Below, piece by piece: positions 12,601 through 20,575 of a stretch of 64,000 bases of DNA (position 1 is the stretch's first letter; every line of letters begins with the position of its first letter). Under the pieces are notes generated by a model. It was given only the letters and a program-made list of their open reading frames with translations, had not been told where the DNA came from and made no database searches. This DNA comes from Selaginella moellendorffii. Lineage: Eukaryota > Streptophyta > Lycopodiopsida > Selaginellales > Selaginellaceae. Where the stretch lies: the NCBI RefSeq assembly GCF_000143415.4, contig NW_003314266.1, positions 2,825,931-2,889,930 of the forward strand. The letters run 5' to 3'. The translations under genes and the position numbers were made by a program.

Positions 12601-12904
12601 TTCTTTCTCGAGCCGGACGAGTTGAGAGTGCTGAAGAGCTCGTCCACAGTATGCCGTATGAGCCTCCAGCCATGGGCTGGACTACTTTGCTCGGCTCTTC
12701 CGAGGTGCAAGCTGATCTCGATAGAGGGTCACGCTATGCCGAAGTTGCTGCTGGTCTGGAACCGGGCAGCAGTTCTTCCTACGTGTTGCTCTGGAACATT
12801 TACAGCCGCAGCAAGGTATGTCTTTGTTTGTTTTCTCTTCTCTTGGTGATGCTTTGTTGTATTTGCAGACGGACGCTTCCGGCCTGGAGCATTTGTTTTT
12901 ATAA
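9603..12904 (+). CDS. PPR protein 2, PLS class, E-truncated (about 1,082 aa)
   Basis: Large PLS-class pentatricopeptide-repeat protein. The N terminus (MPWKRLLVATASIDFLRRRW) is rich in Arg, Ser and Ala and looks like a mitochondrial presequence. It is followed by roughly thirty P, L and S motifs with typical NMYAKCG, SWNSMI and AYAQ.G cores through to HYLCMVDLLSRAGRVESAEE. The E region begins and then an exon-intron junction is likely: AGCAAG at 12,815 is followed by GTATGT, and an AG acceptor lies at 12,867-12,868. After splicing the frame ends at 12,904, only 12 codons on, with no DYW domain. If the intron is retained the frame stays open to 12,959. Lies head to tail with PPR gene 3, 135 bases upstream of its ATG, so the pair may be a tandem duplication or share a transcript. 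Confidence 0.88.
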
Positions 12905-13039
12905 CACTGCCAAAGGCGGATGTGTGTTCTGGGAGTGTTGGAATCACCAGGACTTGTAAGTTCGTATCAAGTTGATAGTTTTAATCGTTAACTTCACTGT
13001 GGAACAGGTTGCAAGGTCAATCATATGACGTTTACTTAG

Positions 13040-15850
13040 ATGGGATGCTGGAGGACACTGGACGAAGCTGTCGAGCAGCTACACCAGCACGAGCCAGGAA
13101 AGCTTTTCGGTGCTTACAACACACTGATTCGAGAGTGCGGCAATGCCAGGTCGCTCTCTCATGGCAGGCAAGTCCACCAGCATATTGTTTCGACTGGGTA
13201 TGGGGGGAATCAAGCACTGGGTGATCTGCTCGTCCAGATGTATGGAAGGTGTGGAAGCGTTCAAGATGCAAAGGCCACCTTCGACCAGCTACCCAGCAGG
13301 CAAGCTTCGTCTTGGAACTTCATGGTCAGAGCTTACGCACAGCAAAGGGATACCACCACAGAAGCGTTCGATGTTTTCGATCAGATGGTCTCTCAGGAAC
13401 AACAGGTTGACGGATCCACTTTAGCGAGAGTTCTTGCTCTGTGCCGCGGGCTCGGGGATCTAGAACGAGGCAAAGCACTTCACGAGCAGGCTGTTAACTC
13501 TGGGCTTGCAAACAATCCAGTCGTTCAGAAGGCCCTGGTGAGCATGTACTCCAAGTGCAAGGCTTTGGAGAAGGCTAAAGAAATCTTTGAGAAGAGCTCC
13601 AAGCGAGAACTGGGAGTATGGAACGCGATGATCGTCGGGTATGCCCAGAATGGGCATCACTTAGAGGCACTGAAACTATACAAGAGAATGGAGCTGGAAC
13701 CAAACGGGGTGACGATCTCCAGCATTCTCGGTGCGTGCTCAAACGTGGGAGAGCTTGAAGAAGGCAGGAAAATCTACGCGCGTGGGAAGCATTTAAAAGA
13801 CTTGGTTGTCGATACTGCTGCTGTCAACATGTTTGGAAAGTGTGGAGATTTGGAGACTGCGAGGCAGATTTTCGATGGAATGGAGCTGAAAAACGAGGTG
13901 ACTTGGAACTCTATGATGGCGGTCTATGTCTACCAGGGAAGAAGCCGAGACGCTCTTCATCTTTTTGAGAAGATGAAGTCCACAGGGATAAAACCATCGA
14001 GCTCTACATATGCTACGGTTGTCCATGCGTGCTCAGATCTCAGTGACGTCACGAAGGGAACGACCATCCACTCCGAGATTGTCAAGGCGAGCATTCGGCA
14101 AACAGTGATCTTGCAAACCGCGCTGGTGACCTTGTATGTCAGGCTCGGGATGCTAGACTTCGCGAGGGGACTGTTTGACAAAATGGAAGAAAAGAACGTG
14201 GTGGTCTACAACGTGATGATCTCGGCACTTTCACAAAGAGGACTTGGGAAGGAAGCTCTCGAGCTTTACAAGAAAATGGTTCACAAAGGTATTCGGCCCG
14301 AAGCTGCCACCTTTTGCAGTGCTCTTGGCGCTTGCTCGGGTGTGGCGGATTTGGAGGAGGGAAAGTTGATTGAGTTGGACATCAAGGCTGACGAGTGTAA
14401 AACGGACGTGAGAGTTCTAAACGCGCTGATGAGTATGTACGGGAGGTGTGGAAACTTGGAAGCTGCCAAGGACATCTTTGACACTCGAGACGAAAGGGAC
14501 GAAATCTCGTGGAACGCCATGATCAGTGCTTACGCGAAGAACGGACAGGCTCGCAAGGCAGTCGATCTTTTCTATCAGATGGCAGAGCAGCAGGAGGTGG
14601 AAATGGGTGAAGTTACTTTCAGCACAGCCCTCTACGCATGCTCCATACTTGGGGAAGTTGACGAATGCAGGAAAATTCACAGGCTCTTGAGTACGAAGAA
14701 GAAGCTGGTGGCGAGTGTGGAGGTTAACGTATCGCTTATCAACATGTACAGCGAGTGCCAAAGGCTGGACCTTGCTGGAGGTGTTTTCGGGAAGAACTCG
14801 TGGCCTTGTCCCGGCCCCTGGCTCTCGATGGTTGCGGCTCTCGTGAAGAACGGCCGAGGTGACGAAGCTCTCGAGACCATGGAGAGAATGCAGCTAGAGG
14901 GATGGAAGCCCGAGGCTGTAACGTTTGGCCTGGTGCTAAGTTCGTGCTCGAGCTTGAGAGACGGACGGACCATCCACTCGATCGTGACAGACAATGGTTA
15001 CGTGAGGCTCAGGCCTGTCGCGGACGGACTGCTGAGCATGTATTCCAGGTGTGGTGAGCTCCAGCAGGCCAGAGAGATTTTCGACGGCATGGAAGCGAGA
15101 TCGGTGGTGACTTGGACGCTCATGATCTCGGCTTACGAGCAGCGAGGACTGTCTAGAGAAGCGCTCGATCTGTTTTACGCGATGAAAGACGTCGAGTCGG
15201 ACGACATTCTGTACTCGACTGTGTTTGGAGCCTGTGCCACTCTTGGAGTTTTAGCCGAAGGAAGAGCTATCCACGAGCAGATCAAGGAGAGAAAAGTCCA
15301 ACTGGGGGTGTTTGGAGCTACAGGACTTATGAACATGTACGCAAAGTGTGGGAAGATCCAGATAGCTCGGGACGTGTTCGAGGAGATGGGAACTTTCAGG
15401 ACTTACGTCTCGTGGACGTCCATTATCACTGCGTACTCCCATCGTTCTCAAGCCGATGAAACTCTAGAACTCTCCAGGAGAATGGTCCAGGAAGGAGTGA
15501 TGCCAGACGGGATTACCTTCATCAGCGTTTTGATGGCTACCAGCGAGAGCCCCGACTCAACGATGGAGAACTTCAGGTCCATGACTGGTGACTACTGCAT
15601 CGAGCCAATGCTCGATCACTACGAGTGCTTGGTGGACGTCTTGAGCAGAGCTGGGTGGGCTCGAGAAGCGGAAGCTCTGGCTATGGCCATGCCTTTCACT
15701 CCCAGGCCTGTGACTTGGACAACGTTACTGGGCGCTTGCAAGCTGCATGGAGAGACGAAGAGAGGGGTCGAGGCTGCAAGGAGTCTGCTGGAACTTGGCT
15801 TCGAGTGTTCGAGCTCTTACGTGCTACTGTCCAACTTAGTTGCTGGCTAG
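13040..15850 (+). CDS. PPR protein 3, PLS class, E-truncated (936 aa)
   Basis: Intronless PLS-class PPR protein. It starts MGCWRTLDEAVEQL, then SHGRQVHQHIV, a typical first L motif. The P-L-S triplets run to the end with cores such as VSMYSKCKALEKAKEIF and SWNAMISAYAKNGQ. A HYECLVDVLSRAGW segment leads into a shortened E region that ends SYVLLSNLVAG. There is no E+ or DYW domain. No clear targeting peptide is seen, and the true start could lie upstream if a 5' intron exists (an AG acceptor precedes the ATG near 13,008). Its stop lies 62 bases from the stop of the converging PPR gene 4, so the two mRNAs must overlap in antisense. Confidence 0.9.
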   Translation: MGCWRTLDEAVEQLHQHEPGKLFGAYNTLIRECGNARSLSHGRQVHQHIVSTGYGGNQALGDLLVQMYGRCGSVQDAKATFDQLPSRQASSWNFMVRAYAQQRDTTTEAFDVFDQMVSQEQQVDGSTLARVLALCRGLGDLERGKALHEQAVNSGLANNPVVQKALVSMYSKCKALEKAKEIFEKSSKRELGVWNAMIVGYAQNGHHLEALKLYKRMELEPNGVTISSILGACSNVGELEEGRKIYARGKHLKDLVVDTAAVNMFGKCGDLETARQIFDGMELKNEVTWNSMMAVYVYQGRSRDALHLFEKMKSTGIKPSSSTYATVVHACSDLSDVTKGTTIHSEIVKASIRQTVILQTALVTLYVRLGMLDFARGLFDKMEEKNVVVYNVMISALSQRGLGKEALELYKKMVHKGIRPEAATFCSALGACSGVADLEEGKLIELDIKADECKTDVRVLNALMSMYGRCGNLEAAKDIFDTRDERDEISWNAMISAYAKNGQARKAVDLFYQMAEQQEVEMGEVTFSTALYACSILGEVDECRKIHRLLSTKKKLVASVEVNVSLINMYSECQRLDLAGGVFGKNSWPCPGPWLSMVAALVKNGRGDEALETMERMQLEGWKPEAVTFGLVLSSCSSLRDGRTIHSIVTDNGYVRLRPVADGLLSMYSRCGELQQAREIFDGMEARSVVTWTLMISAYEQRGLSREALDLFYAMKDVESDDILYSTVFGACATLGVLAEGRAIHEQIKERKVQLGVFGATGLMNMYAKCGKIQIARDVFEEMGTFRTYVSWTSIITAYSHRSQADETLELSRRMVQEGVMPDGITFISVLMATSESPDSTMENFRSMTGDYCIEPMLDHYECLVDVLSRAGWAREAEALAMAMPFTPRPVTWTTLLGACKLHGETKRGVEAARSLLELGFECSSSYVLLSNLVAG

Positions 15851-15911
15851 CTTCGTCAAAGCTCCACCGCAATCCCATACATCCAGGTAACTTACATCGT
15901 ATTTGAAAGCT

Positions 15912-17384
15912 TCATGTTTTTGTAATGTTTCCATGGATTTTACAGGCAGCGACCAGAGATGTCCAAGCAACGTTATCAGGGAGCTGCTTAAACAAGTCGC
16001 GAGCCTCACTCACCCATCCTACTCTTCCAAACAGATCGCTCAAGCAGTGGTAATGTTCTTCGGAAGCTTTTATTTCACATCCGTTTATCATGAAGCTAAA
16101 AAACTCGAGACTGTTCCGCAGGAGTCCCGCGTGGCTACACACCGAGAGAATGACTGTGAACGTGAGATCGTTTGGCATCAGGCCCTCAATGCTCATCATC
16201 CGAAACAGGTAAATGGCTTGCTTGGAATCACCCAGGGAGGAATAAGACGCGAGCATCACATTCCAGAGAATCGTGTCGCTGCGAGGAATACTGTCGAAGA
16301 TCTTCCTAGCATCCACCAGACTGCCACAGCGAGCGTACGACTCGAGAAGAGCTGTAGCCACTTTCATCTCGGATCGAAGCTCGGAGCTCACAATTCTAGC
16401 GTGGATCGACTTTACCTCCGCCAGATCAAAGTTCACGCCACCCAGCAAGCTAACGAAGGTAACAACATTCGGAGCGATGGAAAACTTACTCTCCATTTCC
16501 ATGAACGCAGTGAGAGCTTCTCTCTTCAAGCCGTGGCTGGCGTATGCCCCAATCAGAGTGTTCCAAGAAACAACATCTCGATTTTGAATCCTTTGGAAGA
16601 GATCGAGAGCTTCGTGGAGGTAACCATTTTGAGAGTACGCTGCAAGCATTGCATTCCAGGAAATCTCATTCTTCTCTGGCATGGTATCAAACATATGCTT
16701 CGCAGTTTCCACGTCTCCAAACTTTGCATGCATGTTGAGTAGCGCTGTTGCAACCATCACTTTGGTTTGTAAGCCATGGCTTTGGATGCACGAGTGGATG
16801 ATTCTTCCATCTCTCTTTGCAACGTAGTTTGCGCAAACGTCCACAATGACGAGGAAGGTGAGCTCTGTCGGAGGAAAACCCTCCAAATCCATAAGCTTGA
16901 AGATAGCCAGAGCTCTCTCGCCATGCCCATTCCGGGCATACGTACTCAAGAGAGAATTCCAAGAGATTGAGTCCTTGCAAGACATTCTATCAAACAATGA
17001 TTTTGCTTTTTTCACATCACCTTGTTGCGAGTACGCTGTTATCATAGTGTTCCAAGTTGTTGCATTCTTTGCAACCGCCTTCTCGAACAACACTTGTGCT
17101 TCATCAAGATGCCCAGATTGGGCATATGCAGCAATCATAATATTCCACGAGAAAACATTCGTGAAACAAATTTTATCGAACACCCTGCGTGCGCTGCTCA
17201 AGTCCCCACACCTCCCAAACGCCTGGACAAGCAAGTTTCCCAAAAAGGTGTTGAAAATCCTACCATTGTCATCCGAGATGTGGGCATTTAACTTGCGAAG
17301 AGAGGAGTCCTGCTTTGAGATTCCACACTGTTTAATGATCAATGCAAGTTCTTTCTTTAACTCTACTTTGGATTGTGAGGCCAT
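15912..17384 (-). CDS. PPR protein 4, E-truncated (490 aa)
   Basis: Intronless PPR protein on the minus strand. From the first in-frame ATG (MASQSKVELKKELALIIKQC) it contains an L motif, LVQAFGRCGDLSSARRVF, then alternating 31-residue S units (SWNIMIAAYAQSGHLDEAQV) and P/L units (FPPTELTFLVIVDVCANY). The HYHCLSDLFGRVGW segment precedes the end, which comes early in the E region (CKIHGNITKT). The upstream in-frame extension has only a GTG, so I use 17,384. Downstream of the stop the strand runs into the 3' UTR of PPR gene 3. It is the shortest of the cluster and may have lost its C-terminal part. Confidence 0.88.
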   Translation of the reverse strand: MASQSKVELKKELALIIKQCGISKQDSSLRKLNAHISDDNGRIFNTFLGNLLVQAFGRCGDLSSARRVFDKICFTNVFSWNIMIAAYAQSGHLDEAQVLFEKAVAKNATTWNTMITAYSQQGDVKKAKSLFDRMSCKDSISWNSLLSTYARNGHGERALAIFKLMDLEGFPPTELTFLVIVDVCANYVAKRDGRIIHSCIQSHGLQTKVMVATALLNMHAKFGDVETAKHMFDTMPEKNEISWNAMLAAYSQNGYLHEALDLFQRIQNRDVVSWNTLIGAYASHGLKREALTAFMEMESKFSIAPNVVTFVSLLGGVNFDLAEVKSIHARIVSSELRSEMKVATALLESYARCGSLVDARKIFDSIPRSDTILWNVMLASYSSLGDSKQAIYLFRMMSIEGLMPNDLTFTVILSVCSHAGLLRNSLEFFSFMINGCEIKASEEHYHCLSDLFGRVGWVSEARDLFKQLPDNVAWTSLVAACKIHGNITKT

Positions 17385-17654
17385 TCTGTTACCATCTCTT
17401 GCTTTGATGAACCACCTTTTTTTTGCAAACTCAACAAATTGTTTAAGTAATGTAGACCAAAAGCATGCTTCTCTAGCTACAAATATGTTGGATTCGAAGA
17501 CGCTCTTTCCCCATTTCACAAGGAGATGCTCAAAAGAGGGATCAATATTGTACGTGATTGAATTGGTGGGATTTGGAGGCTTGATCCTTGGGTGGGACTG
17601 CCATGGTTGCCATCAGGTGGCACTAGAAATCCTGGAATTCCACTCAGTCTGGCT

Positions 17655-17703
17655 GTCCCAGAGCTGATGGCCTGGCTGTGCCAGGAGCAATCAGCTCTGG
17701 GAC
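17655..17703. other. Perfect 14-bp stem hairpin with nested inner stem
   Basis: The 14 bases GTCCCAGAGCTGAT (17,655-17,668) are the exact reverse complement of 17,690-17,703. Inside, CCTGGC (17,671-17,676) pairs with GCCAGG (17,680-17,685) around a TGT loop. Imperfect 22-base direct repeats (17,626-17,647 and 17,734-17,755) flank it. It could be a small inverted-repeat element or a hairpin RNA precursor; the sequence alone does not decide. Confidence 0.75.
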
Positions 17704-19231
17704 GCTAGTATGTAATATTAGCAAAGAATGAGGGAAATCTTGGAATTCCACTCAAGATAACATATTATGTAAATGCGTTAAATCCCAAGATGAATATATG
17801 AATTACTAGAGGAAGCCTGTGCAGGAAATTATAGAACATTTTGCTAAAGACATCATAGCCAAGAAAATCGTAGAAGCTGACTCACACGTTGGAAAGATTG
17901 TGCTTAATTTTGTTGTAGATGTGACATATGCTAAAAATTCGAATTTCTACTGAAGAAACAAAGCCAAAAACTCAACCTAATAATGGCAATGAAGACTAGA
18001 TTTTGTAAGTCCCAGCTAAGGAAACAAGCATATCCTGAAAAATGGGCGTAGAAAAGCATGAGATATTCTAATCTTGTTTGAATGTTATATCTGTTTTAGG
18101 ATTTGAATTATTAACCTGATTTGACCACATTAAACCAAAAAGTAAGGGTTTAGAGATTTTATATTCAAAGTGATGAATACAAATTAATTTTATTTTACCA
18201 GTAATTATGAATGTGCATATCTTAATTACTGATAAAATAAATTTAATTAATATTAATTTCATATACTTATATTAGATATACTTATATACCTTGATATATT
18301 AGATATAAATGTGGTAATCACAAATTTATAGAACACTGATTTTTAAGCCCAGAAATGGTTAATAAGTTAAGTTTTATTATTGGCTCTAATTATTTTTATA
18401 AAAAATAAATTCTATTATTTTATTAGTATTTTTAGTTTTAAAATAAAGTGTTTCACAAAGTTTTAGTTAATAAAATTAGAGTATTCTAATTACATCATTT
18501 CTTTCTCTAAAACAAAATTTATTAAAAGGATTAATTACCAGATATAATATTATAAAAATATTAACTAATAATAAACACCAAATCAAACATATTTTATATA
18601 ATATTAAATATTATTTATTTTTAAAATTTTAATTTTAATTTATAACTGATATATTTGTTAATATACATACCATGAGTAATTATCACACAAAGTTGTTACA
18701 AATATATAGCATAATAAGCTTTAGTTTTTTATATTATAATTTTATTATACACATCATCCAAAAACTATCATAATTGTTTTGATGAGGATGTGTGATTTAC
18801 AACTCAAACATGAATACAAATTGTGTTCATACTTAAATATATAATTACTATTCTGATTTACATCTATAGTTTATTAGTTTTATTAAAATAAATTTTTAAT
18901 TTTTTTTATAATAATCACTTGTTCTTTTCTATTTTTTATTCTAGAAATATCAATAAAGAACTTGAATTCAAAACATTTAATAATAAGAAATAGTAAAATA
19001 ACAATATAGGGTGAAATCATAAATTTTTAAAATTTATAATAATAAAATAAAATATTACAAAGTCATGTAAAACTTGAGCACCATCTTGAACTTGAAAAAC
19101 TTGGTCTCTAGGTTTAGCTTGGTATGTTTTATTCATTAGTGAATTATAAATAATTTATAAAATATTAAATATAAAAGTTTTAATCACTTTTCTTAAACTA
19201 TTAAATGTAAATAATTTATTTTGGATATTTA

Positions 19232-19235
19232 ATGT
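19232..19235. repeat. Left target-site duplication (ATGT) of the retrotransposon
   Basis: ATGT directly precedes the left LTR and is repeated directly after the right LTR at 24,246-24,249. A fifth base (T) is ambiguous because the LTR itself starts with T. Confidence 0.75.
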
Positions 19236-19409
19236 TGTGAGGGCCAAGTGTACGGCTACGATGCCGTATAGTAATATTAGCGTAGTGGATTTTGGTAGCC
19301 GTCGGATTGGTTTCAATCCGGACCACTCGCTCCTGTATATAAGCTAGGGTTTTTGGGTTAATTGATATGCACATTTCTGTATTCCCTTTCCATATTCCAT
19401 GCACTTACA
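19236..19409 (+). repeat. 5' LTR
   Basis: 174 bp, TG...CA ends. It contains the inverted repeat GGATTGG..CCAATCC-like centre (GGATTGGTTTCAATCC) and a TATATAAG promoter box at 19,336-19,343. Only one base differs from the 3' LTR (G for C near 19,271). Confidence 0.93.
19336..19343 (+). promoter_or_regulatory. TATA box in the 5' LTR
   Basis: TATATAAG lies about 70 bases before the LTR end, a normal place for the element's own RNA polymerase II promoter. Confidence 0.6.
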
Positions 19410-19410
19410 T

Positions 19411-19428
19411 TGGTGGAGGTGAGGGGCA
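19411..19428 (+). promoter_or_regulatory. Likely primer-binding site
   Basis: One base after the 5' LTR the sequence TGGTGGAGGTGAGGGGC begins with the TGG expected for pairing to a tRNA 3' CCA end. It is not the usual initiator-Met site. Which tRNA it matches cannot be told without a tRNA set. Confidence 0.5.
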
Positions 19429-19642
19429 CCTTTGATTGTCCCTGGGGAGTGCTTGGATTTGGGATTTCGGTTTAGATCTAGCTTTTGCATTGTCTAGATC
19501 TAGCTTTTTCCATTTCCTTTCTTTTGTTCTTTCCTTTCAGGATTTTGGTTTAGATCTAGCTTTTTGCATTGTCTAGATCTACCATTTCTTTCTAGCTTTT
19601 TGTCATTTCTCTTCTTTTGCTCTTTCTTTCTCATTCATTTTC

Positions 19643-20575
19643 ATGGCCGATCCGCAATCTCCTCCTTTGACTCTAGAGCAGCAGTTGGTTCAATTGCTTG
19701 ATGCTATGCGCCTGCAATTGAACAACCAAACTCAATTGATGGCGGCGTTCACGGCACATGGTACAACTCCTCCTGCTTTTGGTGCCAATCCTCGCGTTCG
19801 GCCGGAGTTCTTTCGTGGGAATCCTGGGGATGATGTGTACCATTAGTTCGATCACTTCACGGTGATTGCCACATATCATTCTTGGGATGATGCTCGGCGT
19901 TTGCGTGAGTTCCCCACATGTCTTCAAGGGACGGCATTGCAGTGGTACAATGGATTGAGCGCAGCTACTCGTGGCGATTGGAGTGTTCTTCCGGACGTCT
20001 TCAAACGCGCCTTCGGACACGCCGACGATTGTGATGATGCCTTCCAACAATTGCATCGTCTTCGCCAAGGGCCATCTGAGTCGGTGATGCAATTTGGCGT
20101 TCGTTTCCGAAGTCTTTTGCTTCGTGCGGAGCAGAATATGTCGGAGCGGATCAAGCTAGGAATGCTGTGGCCAGCACTTCGTCAAGATCTTGTCGGACTT
20201 GTGCATGCACTTGCTCCTGCCACTCTTGACGATGCTCTTCGCTTGGCACAACGTTATGAGACGTCGCCTCTTCCACTTCTTGCTACACGTCCTTCAGCTC
20301 CACTTCCTATGAGTGATGGTCCTGTTCCCATGGAGGTTGATGCTGCTGCTACTCGAGTCCAAGGACAAGGGCGAGGACGTGGTCGTGGCCGTGACATTCG
20401 TTGCTGGGCGTGTGATGAAGTTGGTCATACTTATCGGCGTTGTCGGCGCTTTCCGGATTGGCGACCTCCATTTCTTGGGTGGAGACCTTGGCGTCAGCAA
20501 CGTCCCGTTGGTGCTGCTGCGGTGGAAGGTTTGGATACCGAGGTGCATTCGGGAAACGAGGAGTCGCGCGAGTAA
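19643..20575 (+). pseudogene. gag: gag of the gypsy element, interrupted by one in-frame TAG
   Basis: The frame opens with an ATG (MADPQSPPLTLEQQ), reads capsid-like sequence (PEFFRGNPGDD) and meets a TAG at 19,844-19,846. The same frame then continues with the retrotransposon gag core (TALQWYNGL, FKRAFG, QLHRLRQGPSESV) and a nucleocapsid zinc knuckle CWACDEVGHTYRRC (CX2CX4HX4C) before the stop at 20,575. The single nonsense codon is consistent with a transition mutation. It overlaps pol by 136 bases in the -1 frame. Confidence 0.85.

Larger units (their letters stand above)
17520..19235. other. AT-rich interval 5' of PPR gene 4 up to the retrotransposon
   Basis: No coding frame of note. The first 250 bases hold a perfect hairpin (17,655-17,703) flanked by an imperfect 22-base direct repeat. 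From about 18,060 to 19,235 the DNA is extremely AT-rich and resembles the sequence just right of the retrotransposon, so this was one AT-rich tract before the insertion. Confidence 0.6.

Noticed and set aside
17655-17703. Rho-independent terminator
   Set aside because: Plant nuclear context, and no T-run follows the stem; terminators of that type do not apply here.
19216-19404. Minus-strand open frames in each LTR (also 23,962-24,240)
   Set aside because: The same chance frame in both LTR copies; no start in good context and no known protein.
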